A stretch of DNA of 64,000 bases from JACCWP01 sp963801045. GTDB lineage: Bacteria > Actinomycetota > Actinomycetes > Propionibacteriales > Nocardioidaceae. Positions 8,384-16,624 of this stretch are shown here, piece by piece (the stretch's first letter is position 1; each line of letters begins with the position of its first letter). The position numbers and the translations under genes are program-made. The notes beneath the pieces are model-generated. The model saw only the letters and a program-made list of their open reading frames with translations, was not told the origin of the DNA and did not search any database. Where the stretch lies: contig CAWDDC010000004.1 in NCBI GenBank assembly GCA_963801045.1, forward strand, positions 1,178,001 to 1,242,000, written 5' to 3'.

Positions 8384-10743
8384 GCGCCGAGGCCGAGCAG
8401 CCGGTCTGGCGCGACCCGGCCCGCCCCGTGGGCGAGCGGGTGGCCGCGCTGCTGGACGAGATGACCCTGGCCGAGAAGATCGGCCAGCTGGGCAGCTCCT
8501 GGGTCGAGAACCAGCGCTCGGCCAGCACCGTCGCGCCGATGCAGCAGGTGTTCGGGGGGCCGGTGCCCTTCGAGCAGGTGCGCGCGCACGGGCTCGGCCA
8601 CCTGACCCGCGTCTTCGGCACCCGCCCGGTGAGCCCGGTCGACGGGGCGCGGCGGGTGGTGGAGCTGCAGACCGACCTCGTCGCCGGCACCCGACTCGGC
8701 GTGCCCGCGATCGTGCACGAGGAGTGCCTCACCGGTTTCACCACGCTCGGCGCCACGGTCTACCCCGCGGCGATCGCCTGGGCGGCCACGTTCGACCCGG
8801 GGCTGGTCGAGCAGATGGCGGAGGCGATCGGGTCCGACATGGCCGCCGTGGGCGTGCACCAGGGTCTGGCTCCCGTGCTGGACGTGGTGCGCGACTACCG
8901 GTGGGGCCGGGTCGAGGAGACGCTTGGCGAGGACCCGTACCTGGTGGGCACGCTGGGCGCGGCGTACGTGCGCGGTCTGCAACGTGGCGGCGTGACCGCC
9001 ACCCTCAAGCACTTCGCCGGCTACTCGGCGTCCCGCGGAGCGCGCAACCACGGGCCGGTGCCGATGGGACCCCGTGAGCTGCGGGACATGATCCTGCCGG
9101 CCTTCGAGACGGCGGTACGCGAGGGCGGCGCCGGATCGGTGATGAACTCCTACTCCGACATCGACGGGGTGCCGGTCGGCGCCGACCCGGCACTGCTCAC
9201 CGGCGTGCTCCGCGACGAGTGGGGCTTCGAGGGCGTCGTGGTCTCCGACTACTGGTCGATCGTGTTCCTGCAGACCATGCACCGGGTGGCCGACTCGGTC
9301 GCGACCGCCGGCGCCCGGGCGCTGGAGGCCGGCATCGACGTCGAGCTGCCCGAGACCCTGTGCTACTCCGGCGCGATGGCCGACCTGGTCACGGCAGGGG
9401 AGCTGGACGAGTGGCTCGTGGACCGTGCGGCAGGGCGCGTGCTCGCGCACAAGGTCGAGCTCGGGCTGCTGGACCCGTCGTGGTCGCCCCGGTCGTCGGT
9501 CGCGGGCGCCGCCGACGTCGACCTCGACTCCCCTCGCAACCGGACGATCGCACGCGAGCTGGCCGAACGGTCGGTGGTGCTGCTGGCCAACGACGGCACG
9601 CTGCCGCTGGCTGCGACGTCCGGCACGTCCCGCACCATCGCTGTCGTCGGCCCGTGCGCCGACGACCCGCTGACGTTCATGGGCTGCTACTCCTTCCCCA
9701 ACCACGTCGAGAACCGGGATCCGTCGACGACGACCGGAGCCGGCGTCGAGGCCGCGTCGCTGGCCGCAAGCATGCGTGCGGAGTACCCCGACGACACGGT
9801 GACGGTGCACGAGGGCTGCCCGATCCGGGACACGGACCGTTCGGGCATCGCTGCGGCCGCGGAGGCGGCCGCGGCCGCCGACGTCTGCGTCGCCGTGGTC
9901 GGCGACCACGCCGGCATGTTCGGCAGGGGCACGTCCGGGGAGGGGTGTGACGCCGAGGACCTGTCACTGCCCGGCGTGCAGGACGAGCTGCTCGACGCGG
10001 TGCTGGCGACCGGGACCCCGGTGGTCGTGGTCGTCGTGTCCGGCCGGCCGTACGCGCTCGGAGCGCACGCCCCGCGCGCCGCGGCCACGGTGCAGGCGTT
10101 CATGCCGGGTGAGGAGGGCGGCCCGGCACTGGCGGGCGTGCTGTCCGGCCGGGTGATGCCGACCGGCCGGCTGCCGGTGCAGGTGCCCGCGGTGGCCGGC
10201 GCGCAGCCGGGCACGTACCTGCAGCCGCCGCTCGGCGTCGACACCACGGGAGTCAGCAACCTCGACCCCACGCCGGCGTTTCCCTTCGGGCACGGTCTGT
10301 CCTACACGAGCTACGACTACGACGGCCTGCAGGTCGACCACGACGAGATCCCGACCGACGGCACGTTGCGGGTCTCGGTCGAGGTCACCAACACCGGCGA
10401 CCGCGCCGGCGAGGAGGTCGTGCAGCTCTACCTGCACGACGTCTTGGCCCCGGTGACCCGGCCGGTGCAGCAGCTGGTCGGCTTCGCCCGGGTGCCGCTC
10501 GCGGCCGGTGCCCGGACCCGGGTCGCGTTCAGCGTGCACGCCGACCGCACCAGCTTCACGACCACGGACCTGCGCCGGGTGGTCGAGCCGGGGGACGTCG
10601 AGGTCGCGGTGGGTGCGTCGGTGGCCGATCTGCGCTGCCGCACGACCGTGCGGCTCACCGGCGCGACCCGTGAGGTCGGCGCCGACCGGGTGCTCACGAC
10701 CCCGGTGGAGATCACGGCCTTGGAGCCTGTCTCCGCGTGTTAG
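8380..10743 (+). CDS. Glycoside hydrolase family 3 (beta-xylosidase/beta-glucosidase)
   Basis: The 787-aa enzyme has no signal peptide and is probably cytoplasmic, where it would cleave imported oligosaccharides. The order is a GH3 N-terminal TIM-barrel domain (about residues 30-350, with VLDVVRDYRWGRVEETLGED and KHFAGYS), then the alpha/beta C-terminal domain and a fibronectin-III-like domain at the end (EVTNTGDRAGEEVVQLYL). The nucleophile is predicted to be Asp290 in VVSDYW. Its ATG overlaps the lacI stop. Pairing with a GH10 xylanase favours xylosidase activity, but GH3 sequences alone do not fix the sugar. Confidence 0.92.
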   Translation: MSAEAEQPVWRDPARPVGERVAALLDEMTLAEKIGQLGSSWVENQRSASTVAPMQQVFGGPVPFEQVRAHGLGHLTRVFGTRPVSPVDGARRVVELQTDLVAGTRLGVPAIVHEECLTGFTTLGATVYPAAIAWAATFDPGLVEQMAEAIGSDMAAVGVHQGLAPVLDVVRDYRWGRVEETLGEDPYLVGTLGAAYVRGLQRGGVTATLKHFAGYSASRGARNHGPVPMGPRELRDMILPAFETAVREGGAGSVMNSYSDIDGVPVGADPALLTGVLRDEWGFEGVVVSDYWSIVFLQTMHRVADSVATAGARALEAGIDVELPETLCYSGAMADLVTAGELDEWLVDRAAGRVLAHKVELGLLDPSWSPRSSVAGAADVDLDSPRNRTIARELAERSVVLLANDGTLPLAATSGTSRTIAVVGPCADDPLTFMGCYSFPNHVENRDPSTTTGAGVEAASLAASMRAEYPDDTVTVHEGCPIRDTDRSGIAAAAEAAAAADVCVAVVGDHAGMFGRGTSGEGCDAEDLSLPGVQDELLDAVLATGTPVVVVVVSGRPYALGAHAPRAAATVQAFMPGEEGGPALAGVLSGRVMPTGRLPVQVPAVAGAQPGTYLQPPLGVDTTGVSNLDPTPAFPFGHGLSYTSYDYDGLQVDHDEIPTDGTLRVSVEVTNTGDRAGEEVVQLYLHDVLAPVTRPVQQLVGFARVPLAAGARTRVAFSVHADRTSFTTTDLRRVVEPGDVEVAVGASVADLRCRTTVRLTGATREVGADRVLTTPVEITALEPVSAC

Positions 10744-10755
10744 CGTTTCGGCCAT

Positions 10756-10776
10756 CCCGCGCGGGCATCGCGCGGG
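10756..10776 (+). terminator. Short GC hairpin after the GH3 gene
   Basis: CCCGCGC (10756-10762) pairs with GCGCGGG (10770-10776) around a 7-nt loop, 13 nt after the GH3 stop. There is no T-tract. It could end the lacI-GH3 transcript or belong to the leader of the next operon. Confidence 0.4.
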
Positions 10777-10779
10777 TCG

Positions 10780-10890
10780 CAACGTGCAGGGGAAGCCGGT
10801 CGGAGTCCGGCACTGGCCCGCAGCCGTAGGTGGCCCCCGTTCGGGGTTCACGAGTCGGAATGCCTGCACGGATGCTCTGGCTTCTAGCAC
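10780..10890 (+). promoter_or_regulatory. Cobalamin riboswitch (B12-sensing leader)
   Basis: The leader holds the signature core of cobalamin riboswitches: GGGGAAGCCGGTCGGAGTCC starting at 10789, continuing CGGCACTGGCCCGCAGCCGTAG, close to the consensus GGGAA-CCGG-n-TCCGG-CCCGC-CTGT. A B12-box-like AGTCGGAATGCCTGC lies at 10853-10867, and GTGCAGG (10784-10790) pairs with CCTGCAC (10863-10869) to close the core. The span is compact (about 90 nt). Further GC-rich inverted repeats around 10910-10960 lie just before the start codon at 10982 and could act as the expression platform, probably translational. Families of this kind switch off B12 uptake or synthesis genes when cobalamin is plentiful. 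Confidence 0.85.
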
Positions 10891-10981
10891 TGTCGAGGAT
10901 CGCAGTCGTGAGCCCCGGGCCACCGGGCCAGCGACCCGGTCGAGCCGGGGACACCCTCCGTTCCTCGGGGACGGATCGGGT

Positions 10982-13900
10982 ATGTGGCGGCGCGACACGG
11001 CTGGGACGCGCAGGTCTGGTGGACCGCGCTGGACCGCCGGCCTGTGCGCGGCCCTGCTCGCGGTCATCCTGATGATCCCAGCCATGGCGACCGCCTCGAT
11101 GCCTGCCGCGCCCGCCGCGCCCGCCGCGGCCGTACCGGGCGCCGGGTGGCACCCCGGCAAGTGCAGCAACGACTCCGGGGTCACGATCGCCGTCGACTTC
11201 AAGCGGCTGGGCGGCCGTACCATCGTCCGCTGCGTCACCCGCGACACCGCCGACATGAACGGCCTGCAGGCGTTGCGCGCCGCGGACATCCGCTTCACCG
11301 GCACCGAGCGGTGGGGCAACGCGCTGGCCTGCCGGCTGCAGGGTCGTCCGGCGCGCAGCGAGTCGCTGTCCATCCCGGGCTCGCCGCACTACCACGAGCG
11401 GTGCCGCAACACGCCGCCTCCACAGGCGTACTGGTCGTACTGGAGCGCCCGCGACGGCGGCCGCTGGCGCTACAACACCGTCGGCCTGACCAACCGGGAC
11501 GTCATCACCGGCGGCTTCGAGGGCTGGGCGTTCTCGCTGAACCGCTCCGCCGGCAACCCGCCGAAGCCCGGTGTGCGACCGAACCGGCCCGGTCGCGCCG
11601 CCCTGACGACGGTCACGGCCGGACGTCAGTGGGTGCTGCGCGGCGGCTCGTTGCCGGTCACGGTGACGGGTCTCGACCCGTCGACCAGCGCGACCGTACG
11701 GATCGGCGACAGGGTCGTCGCCCGGGACGTGCCGGGCGACGCGGACGGGCGGGTCAGGCTGCGGGTCGACGTCCCGCGTTCGTCGCCCACCGGCCCGACC
11801 CGGGTACAGGTCCAGACGTCGGCCGGTGGCAATGACGCCACGTCGGTACGGGTCACCCGACCGACCCGGCTCGCGGTGCAGCCCCGGGCCGAGCGAGTCC
11901 CGCCGGGATCGCAGCAGGTCGTTCGGCTGGCGGGCCTCGAGCCGCGGGAGCCGTACGTGCTGCGCGCCCGGGGACGCATCTGGTCGGAGCCAGGGGCCAC
12001 TGCCGGGACGCGTGGTCGCGCGACGGTCGACCTACGGGTGCCGCAGCACTGGCGTGGCCGGGTCGCGCTTCGGGCCGTCGGCGCGCTGCCCGCCCGGCAC
12101 GGCCGCGCCGGCTTCGGGGTGCGGCCGGCGGGCGGTGGCGGCCAGCCCGGCGGGGACGCTGCCGCCGCCCGGGGAGTGGCCTGGTTGGTGCGCGAGCTGC
12201 GCGGCGGGAGCCTGCCCGGACCGATGGGTGGCACCGACTGGGGACTCACCACCGACGCCCTGTTCGCCCTGCACGCCGCCGGGATCGGCCGCGACGTCGC
12301 TCGCCGGGTGACCCGCGCGCTGGCAGGTCACGTCGACGACTACATCGGCCCGGACCTGTTCGGCGACCCCCGGGCCCGGCTCGCGGGACCGACCGCCAAG
12401 ACCCTGGTCGCCGCCGTGGTGGCCGGTCGGGACCCGCGCCACTTCGGCGGCCGCGACATGCGCGCCGAGGTGGTTGCGCTGCTGCAAGGGCCGCACGGCG
12501 ACCAGCCCGGCCGGCTCTCGGACCGTCGCACCGGTTCGGACTCGAGCAACACCTTCAGCCAGGCGCTCGCCGTGGTCGGGTTGGCCCGCAGCGGCGACGT
12601 ACCGCCGCGCGCGGTCCGGTTCCTGCGCAGCCAGCAGTGCGCGCCCGGGTGGTTCCGGATGTTCCCCAACGACGGCCGCAGCTGTGAGCAGGCGCGCGCT
12701 CGCGGCGACGCGGCGCCGGACGTCGACGGCACCGCGATGGCGGTGCAGGCGCTGGTCGCCGCCCGCGCCGCCGGGGTCACGGGTCTCGACAAGTCGGTCG
12801 GTCGCGCGCTGGGGTGGCTGGTCCGCGCGCAGCGCCCGGACGGGTCGTTCGGCGGTGGCTCGGCCACCAGCGGGCCGAACGCGAACAGCACCGGACTTGC
12901 CGCTCAGGCGCTGGCGGCCGGCGGTCGCGCCGGGCCCGCGAGGAGGGCCGCGGCGTGGCTGCACTCGGTGCAGCTCGGCGGGAACGCTCGCGGCACGCCC
13001 GCCGCAGGGGAGCAGGGTGCCGTCGGCTACGACCGGGCCGCGGTACGCACCGCCCTCGACGACGGCCTCACTGCCATGGCGCGCGACCAGTGGCGCCGCA
13101 CGACGTCGCAGGCCGTGCTCGGGCTCGCCCGGGTGTGGTTCGGGCGCCTCGGCGACAGCCCGCTCGGTGCCGACCCGGACCCGCCGCCGGGAGGCGGGCC
13201 TGCTCCCGGTCCGACGGGTTCGCTGGAGGCCGGCGGCTCCGACAGTGGCACGCCGGCAGGCAGCGGCACCTCTGGCACGGGGTCCGGCACGGGGTCCGGC
13301 ACGGGGTCCGGTGGAGGGTCCGGAGGCGGCTCCGGCGGCTCGGGCGGCGGCACGCAGGCAGCGCCACTTGCAGGTATCGAGGGTAAGGCGCCGCGGGCGC
13401 TGGCCGGCTACTTCCTCGGCCGGCTGCGGGGCGGCACCCAGGTCGAGGTGACGCGTCGCGGAGAGACCTATGTCGACCACGCGGCCACGGCGCAGATCGC
13501 GCTCGCCCTGCACCAGCTGGGTGGCGCCGAGCAGCTGCGCGAGGCGATCGGTGCGCGGGCCTTGTCGCCGGCCTCGGTACGCGCGTACGTGCACGGCGTG
13601 CCGTACGAACGGCGCGATGCCTTCTACGCCGACGCAGCCGCCAACCTGGTGCTGCTCGGTGCCCTGCAGGGCCGCGGCACCACGAGTCTCACCGACGCGC
13701 TCGAGCAGACGCTGGACACCGACGGCTGGGCGCGCTCGACCGGCAGCCGTGCCGACACCGGGCGGAGCATCGGCACACAGTCGGCGGTGCTGCTCGCACT
13801 GACGGCGTCCGGGCGTACGGAACCGGCCGACCGGGCGGCAGCCGCACTGCTGGCTGCGCGCTGTGACGACGGGTCGTTCCCCGCTCGCGCCGCGGCGACC

Positions 13901-14545
13901 GGCTGCGCCGCGGGCGACGTCGCGGCCACCGGTCTCGCGGTGCAGGCGCTGGCCGCCCAGCCGGCGACCGGACCCGGGACGGTCCCGGTCGCCACCAGCG
14001 GCACGTCGCCGCTGCCGGACACCCGGACCGCTGCGGTCGCGGGCGCAGCGGCGGTGCTGCTCGCCACCCAGGACGACGACGGCCTGTGGCACCGGGTCGA
14101 CGGCAGCACCGACGTCGTCGCCAGCGGCGCGGCCGACGCCGGCCTGCGCACGGTCGCGGCGGCCAGCCCTGATGCCGCCACCAGCCTGGCGCGGCTGCAG
14201 AGCGGCGACGGCGGCTTCGGCGCCGGCCGCCGGACCCCCAGCGACCTGGACACCTCGGTCGCCGCGACGCCGGCGGTCGCCGGTGCGTCCACCGTCACGA
14301 TGCCGGGCTCACTGCTGGCGGCGGCCCTCACCGTCGACCCCGCGGCCCCGCCCCCGGCAACGCAGGAGCCGCCACCCGTGTCGGCCCAGACGGCCGACCC
14401 GCCCGCCGGCGGCGGAACGGACGTGCCACGGGCGGTGCTGCTGGGGCTGCTCGGGCTGCTCGGGCTGCTGGTCCTCGCCGTGCTCGTCGTGCTGCGCATG
14501 GTCGCGCGCCGGCAGGTCCGGCACCGGCTGGAGCCGGCGGCGTGA
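10982..14545 (+). CDS. Large secreted membrane-anchored protein: transcobalamin-like beta-domain plus two alpha/alpha-barrel regions (putative cobalamin capture)
   Basis: The 1187-aa surface protein is first in the riboswitch operon. Order: signal peptide (1 to about 48); a DUF4430/transcobalamin-C-like domain at 60-188 with four cysteines (61, 84, 117, 141) and the pattern YWSYW...EGWAFSLN; two probable Ig-like beta-domains (about 200-385); a prenyltransferase/squalene-cyclase-like helical-repeat region (about 390-725, with RPDGSFGGGSA); a Gly/Ser/Thr linker (about 730-800); a second helical-repeat region (about 800-1115); then one C-terminal membrane helix with a basic tail. Human intrinsic factor and transcobalamin consist of an alpha6-alpha6 barrel plus this kind of beta-domain. 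A B12-binding role is inferred from that and the riboswitch. Its ribosome-binding site is weak and its stop overlaps the next start. Confidence 0.8.
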   Translation: MWRRDTAGTRRSGGPRWTAGLCAALLAVILMIPAMATASMPAAPAAPAAAVPGAGWHPGKCSNDSGVTIAVDFKRLGGRTIVRCVTRDTADMNGLQALRAADIRFTGTERWGNALACRLQGRPARSESLSIPGSPHYHERCRNTPPPQAYWSYWSARDGGRWRYNTVGLTNRDVITGGFEGWAFSLNRSAGNPPKPGVRPNRPGRAALTTVTAGRQWVLRGGSLPVTVTGLDPSTSATVRIGDRVVARDVPGDADGRVRLRVDVPRSSPTGPTRVQVQTSAGGNDATSVRVTRPTRLAVQPRAERVPPGSQQVVRLAGLEPREPYVLRARGRIWSEPGATAGTRGRATVDLRVPQHWRGRVALRAVGALPARHGRAGFGVRPAGGGGQPGGDAAAARGVAWLVRELRGGSLPGPMGGTDWGLTTDALFALHAAGIGRDVARRVTRALAGHVDDYIGPDLFGDPRARLAGPTAKTLVAAVVAGRDPRHFGGRDMRAEVVALLQGPHGDQPGRLSDRRTGSDSSNTFSQALAVVGLARSGDVPPRAVRFLRSQQCAPGWFRMFPNDGRSCEQARARGDAAPDVDGTAMAVQALVAARAAGVTGLDKSVGRALGWLVRAQRPDGSFGGGSATSGPNANSTGLAAQALAAGGRAGPARRAAAWLHSVQLGGNARGTPAAGEQGAVGYDRAAVRTALDDGLTAMARDQWRRTTSQAVLGLARVWFGRLGDSPLGADPDPPPGGGPAPGPTGSLEAGGSDSGTPAGSGTSGTGSGTGSGTGSGGGSGGGSGGSGGGTQAAPLAGIEGKAPRALAGYFLGRLRGGTQVEVTRRGETYVDHAATAQIALALHQLGGAEQLREAIGARALSPASVRAYVHGVPYERRDAFYADAAANLVLLGALQGRGTTSLTDALEQTLDTDGWARSTGSRADTGRSIGTQSAVLLALTASGRTEPADRAAAALLAARCDDGSFPARAAATGCAAGDVAATGLAVQALAAQPATGPGTVPVATSGTSPLPDTRTAAVAGAAAVLLATQDDDGLWHRVDGSTDVVASGAADAGLRTVAAASPDAATSLARLQSGDGGFGAGRRTPSDLDTSVAATPAVAGASTVTMPGSLLAAALTVDPAAPPPATQEPPPVSAQTADPPAGGGTDVPRAVLLGLLGLLGLLVLAVLVVLRMVARRQVRHRLEPAA

Positions 14546-15423
14546 CGCGCGGAAGGCGCATCGCCGGCACGACCGTCACGGCACTGCTCCTCGGACTCGC
14601 CGGTGTGGTGGGCGCCTCGCCCACGCACGCCGTCGACGACTCGCAGGGCACTCCCGGGCCGTGCCCGGACGACGACGGGGTGACCGTCGTGGTCGACTTC
14701 CAGCAGCTCGGCGGGGACACGGTCGTCCGCTGCGCGCCCGGCTCCGACCCGCGGCTGGCGCTCGACGTCCTCGACGACGCCGGCTTCCAGGTCGAGGGGG
14801 TCGCCCGCTGGGGCGACGGGTTCGTCTGCCGGATCGAGAACCGTCCGGCCGCCGACGAGGAGCTGCCCATCGAGGGCGACGACGACTACCGGGAGGCGTG
14901 CCTCGACACGCCTCCGGCGAGCGGCTACTGGTCCTACTGGTACGCCGACGACGGCGGCGACTGGCAGTACAGCCCGTACGGCGTGAAGAACCGCGAGGTG
15001 CAGCCCGGCGGGTTCGAGGGCTGGTCGTTCTCGCTGAACGCGACCGACGGCCAGGGACCCGCGCCGCGGGTGGCACCGGAGCGGCCGGACGCCGCCTCGT
15101 CCGGGCCGGGGGGTGCGTCACCGGCCGGCGGGGGTGCCGGATCCGATGCGCAGGAGGGCGGGCAGGGTGGCGGGCGGGGCAATGCCGCGCCGCCGCCCCT
15201 GCCTCGCGACGAGGGCGCCGACGGGCCCGGGTTGTCGACCCGGGTCGCGAAGCCCACGGAGGCGCCGGGGTGGACCGGCGGTGAGGCCCTTCCCGACGTC
15301 GATGCGGAGCGGCGGGCCGCGTCTCCGGTCCCGGCGCTGCTCGGCCTGGGCATTGCCGTCGGGCTCGCGGGGGTCGCGGTCGTCGTGTCCGTACGTCGCC
15401 GCCGGAGCAGGCTGCGGCCGTGA
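14542..15423 (+). CDS. Membrane-anchored single-domain transcobalamin-C-like protein
   Basis: The 293-aa protein has a signal peptide (1 to about 30), one DUF4430-like domain (about 40-168), a disordered Pro/Gly/Ala-rich stretch and a C-terminal membrane helix (LLGLGIAVGLAGVAVVVSV) followed by a basic tail. Its four cysteines (41, 64, 96, 120) have nearly the same spacing as in the N-terminal domain of the upstream protein, and YWSYWYADDGGDW...EGWSFSLN matches it closely, so the two domains are paralogous. GTG at 14542 overlaps the upstream stop. It lies 4 bp before ecfT. I infer that it hands ligand to the ECF transporter or caps the ligand bound by the large protein. Confidence 0.8.
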   Translation: MTRGRRIAGTTVTALLLGLAGVVGASPTHAVDDSQGTPGPCPDDDGVTVVVDFQQLGGDTVVRCAPGSDPRLALDVLDDAGFQVEGVARWGDGFVCRIENRPAADEELPIEGDDDYREACLDTPPASGYWSYWYADDGGDWQYSPYGVKNREVQPGGFEGWSFSLNATDGQGPAPRVAPERPDAASSGPGGASPAGGGAGSDAQEGGQGGGRGNAAPPPLPRDEGADGPGLSTRVAKPTEAPGWTGGEALPDVDAERRAASPVPALLGLGIAVGLAGVAVVVSVRRRRSRLRP

Positions 15424-15427
15424 CGCC

Positions 15428-16624
15428 GTGAGCGCCGGCAGCACGCTCGGCGAACGCGCGTCGACCGCCGCGCGCGGCTACTGGATCGAGCGCAACCTGC
15501 ACCCGGGAGCCTGGTGGGCCTGGGCCATCGGGCTGGCGGCCGCTGCCAGCCGCACGACCAACCCGGTGCTGCTGGCGCTGCTGATCGGCGTGGCCTGCAC
15601 GGTCGTTGCCTGCCGGCGCAGCGACGCACCCTGGGCCCAGGCCTTCCGGCTGTACCTGTGGCTGGCCGCCCTGATCGTGGTGCTGCGGGTGTTCTTCCGG
15701 GTCGTGTTCGGGGGAGGCGAGGGCCCGACCGTGCTGGTGACCCTGCCGGAGATCCCGTTCCCGGGGTGGGCGGCCGGGATCCGGCTGCTGGGTGAGGTAT
15801 CGGCGGAGTCCGTCCTCGGCGGTCTGTACGACGGCCTGCGCCTGGCCACCATGGTGGTGTGCATCGGGGCGGCCAACGCGTTGGCGAGCCCCAAGCGGCT
15901 GCTCAAGGCGATGCCCGGGGCGCTGTACGAGACGGGCACCGTGGTGGTCGTCGCGATGTCGGTGTTCCCGCAGCTCGCCGAGAGCCTGCAACGGGTCCGC
16001 GCGGCCCGCCGGCTCCGCGGTGAGACCGGCAAGGGCGCGCGAGCGCTGCGCTCCCTCGTCGTCCCGGTGCTGGAGGACGCGCTGGAGCGCTCGCTGCGGC
16101 TGGCCGCGGCGATGGACTCCCGCGGTTACGGCCGATCGGGTACGGCGTCGCGCGCCGCCCGCCGGCTCACCGGCCTGCTCACCGTCGGCGGTCTGCTGGG
16201 ACTGTGCGTCGGCATCTACGCCACGCTGGACGGCTCGTCGCCGCGCTACCTCGCCACCCCGCTGCTGCTCGCCGGTGTCGCGGTGGCGTGGACGGGCTTC
16301 CTGCTCACCGGGCGCCGAGTCGGCTGCACCCGCTACCGGCCGGACCGCTGGCGGCTGGCCGAGCTGCTCACCGCCGGCAGCGGTCTCGCGGTCGTCGTCC
16401 TGGTGGTGGCCTCGGCCCGGGTCGACCCCGCCGCGCTCATGCCGTCGCTGTCGGTGCTGGCGTGGCCGACGGTCCCCCTGCTCGCGGCGATCGGTTGCCT
16501 GGTCGGCGTGCTGCCGGCGGTGCTCACGCCGCGACCGCCGCCGGACGCGGGCGACCAGCCCGTTGTCGCCGCCGACTCCTCACGTGCCGGCGCGGTGGCA
16601 CGTACCCCGCAGGGCGTCTCATGA
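15428..16624 (+). CDS. ecfT: ECF transporter transmembrane component EcfT
   Basis: The 398-aa membrane protein is the energy-coupling scaffold that links the ATPases to a substrate-binding S component. It is hydrophobic at both ends, and its cytoplasmic coupling helices carry the two EcfT signatures, ARRLRG near residue 195 and MDSRGYGR near residue 235. It is longer than the usual EcfT of about 270 aa because of an extra membrane region at the C-terminus. GTG at 15428 is 4 bp after the previous stop and the end overlaps ecfA (ATGA), so it is co-translated with its partners. Confidence 0.92.
   Translation: MSAGSTLGERASTAARGYWIERNLHPGAWWAWAIGLAAAASRTTNPVLLALLIGVACTVVACRRSDAPWAQAFRLYLWLAALIVVLRVFFRVVFGGGEGPTVLVTLPEIPFPGWAAGIRLLGEVSAESVLGGLYDGLRLATMVVCIGAANALASPKRLLKAMPGALYETGTVVVVAMSVFPQLAESLQRVRAARRLRGETGKGARALRSLVVPVLEDALERSLRLAAAMDSRGYGRSGTASRAARRLTGLLTVGGLLGLCVGIYATLDGSSPRYLATPLLLAGVAVAWTGFLLTGRRVGCTRYRPDRWRLAELLTAGSGLAVVVLVVASARVDPAALMPSLSVLAWPTVPLLAAIGCLVGVLPAVLTPRPPPDAGDQPVVAADSSRAGAVARTPQGVS

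Noticed and set aside
7648..9909. 753-codon open frame on the minus strand.
   Set aside because: Shadow of the lacI and GH3 genes in GC-rich DNA; low-complexity composition and no family motif.
10508..10981. In-frame extension of the large B12-operon protein over the riboswitch.
   Set aside because: It covers the end of the GH3 gene and the leader RNA; the signal peptide begins at 10982.
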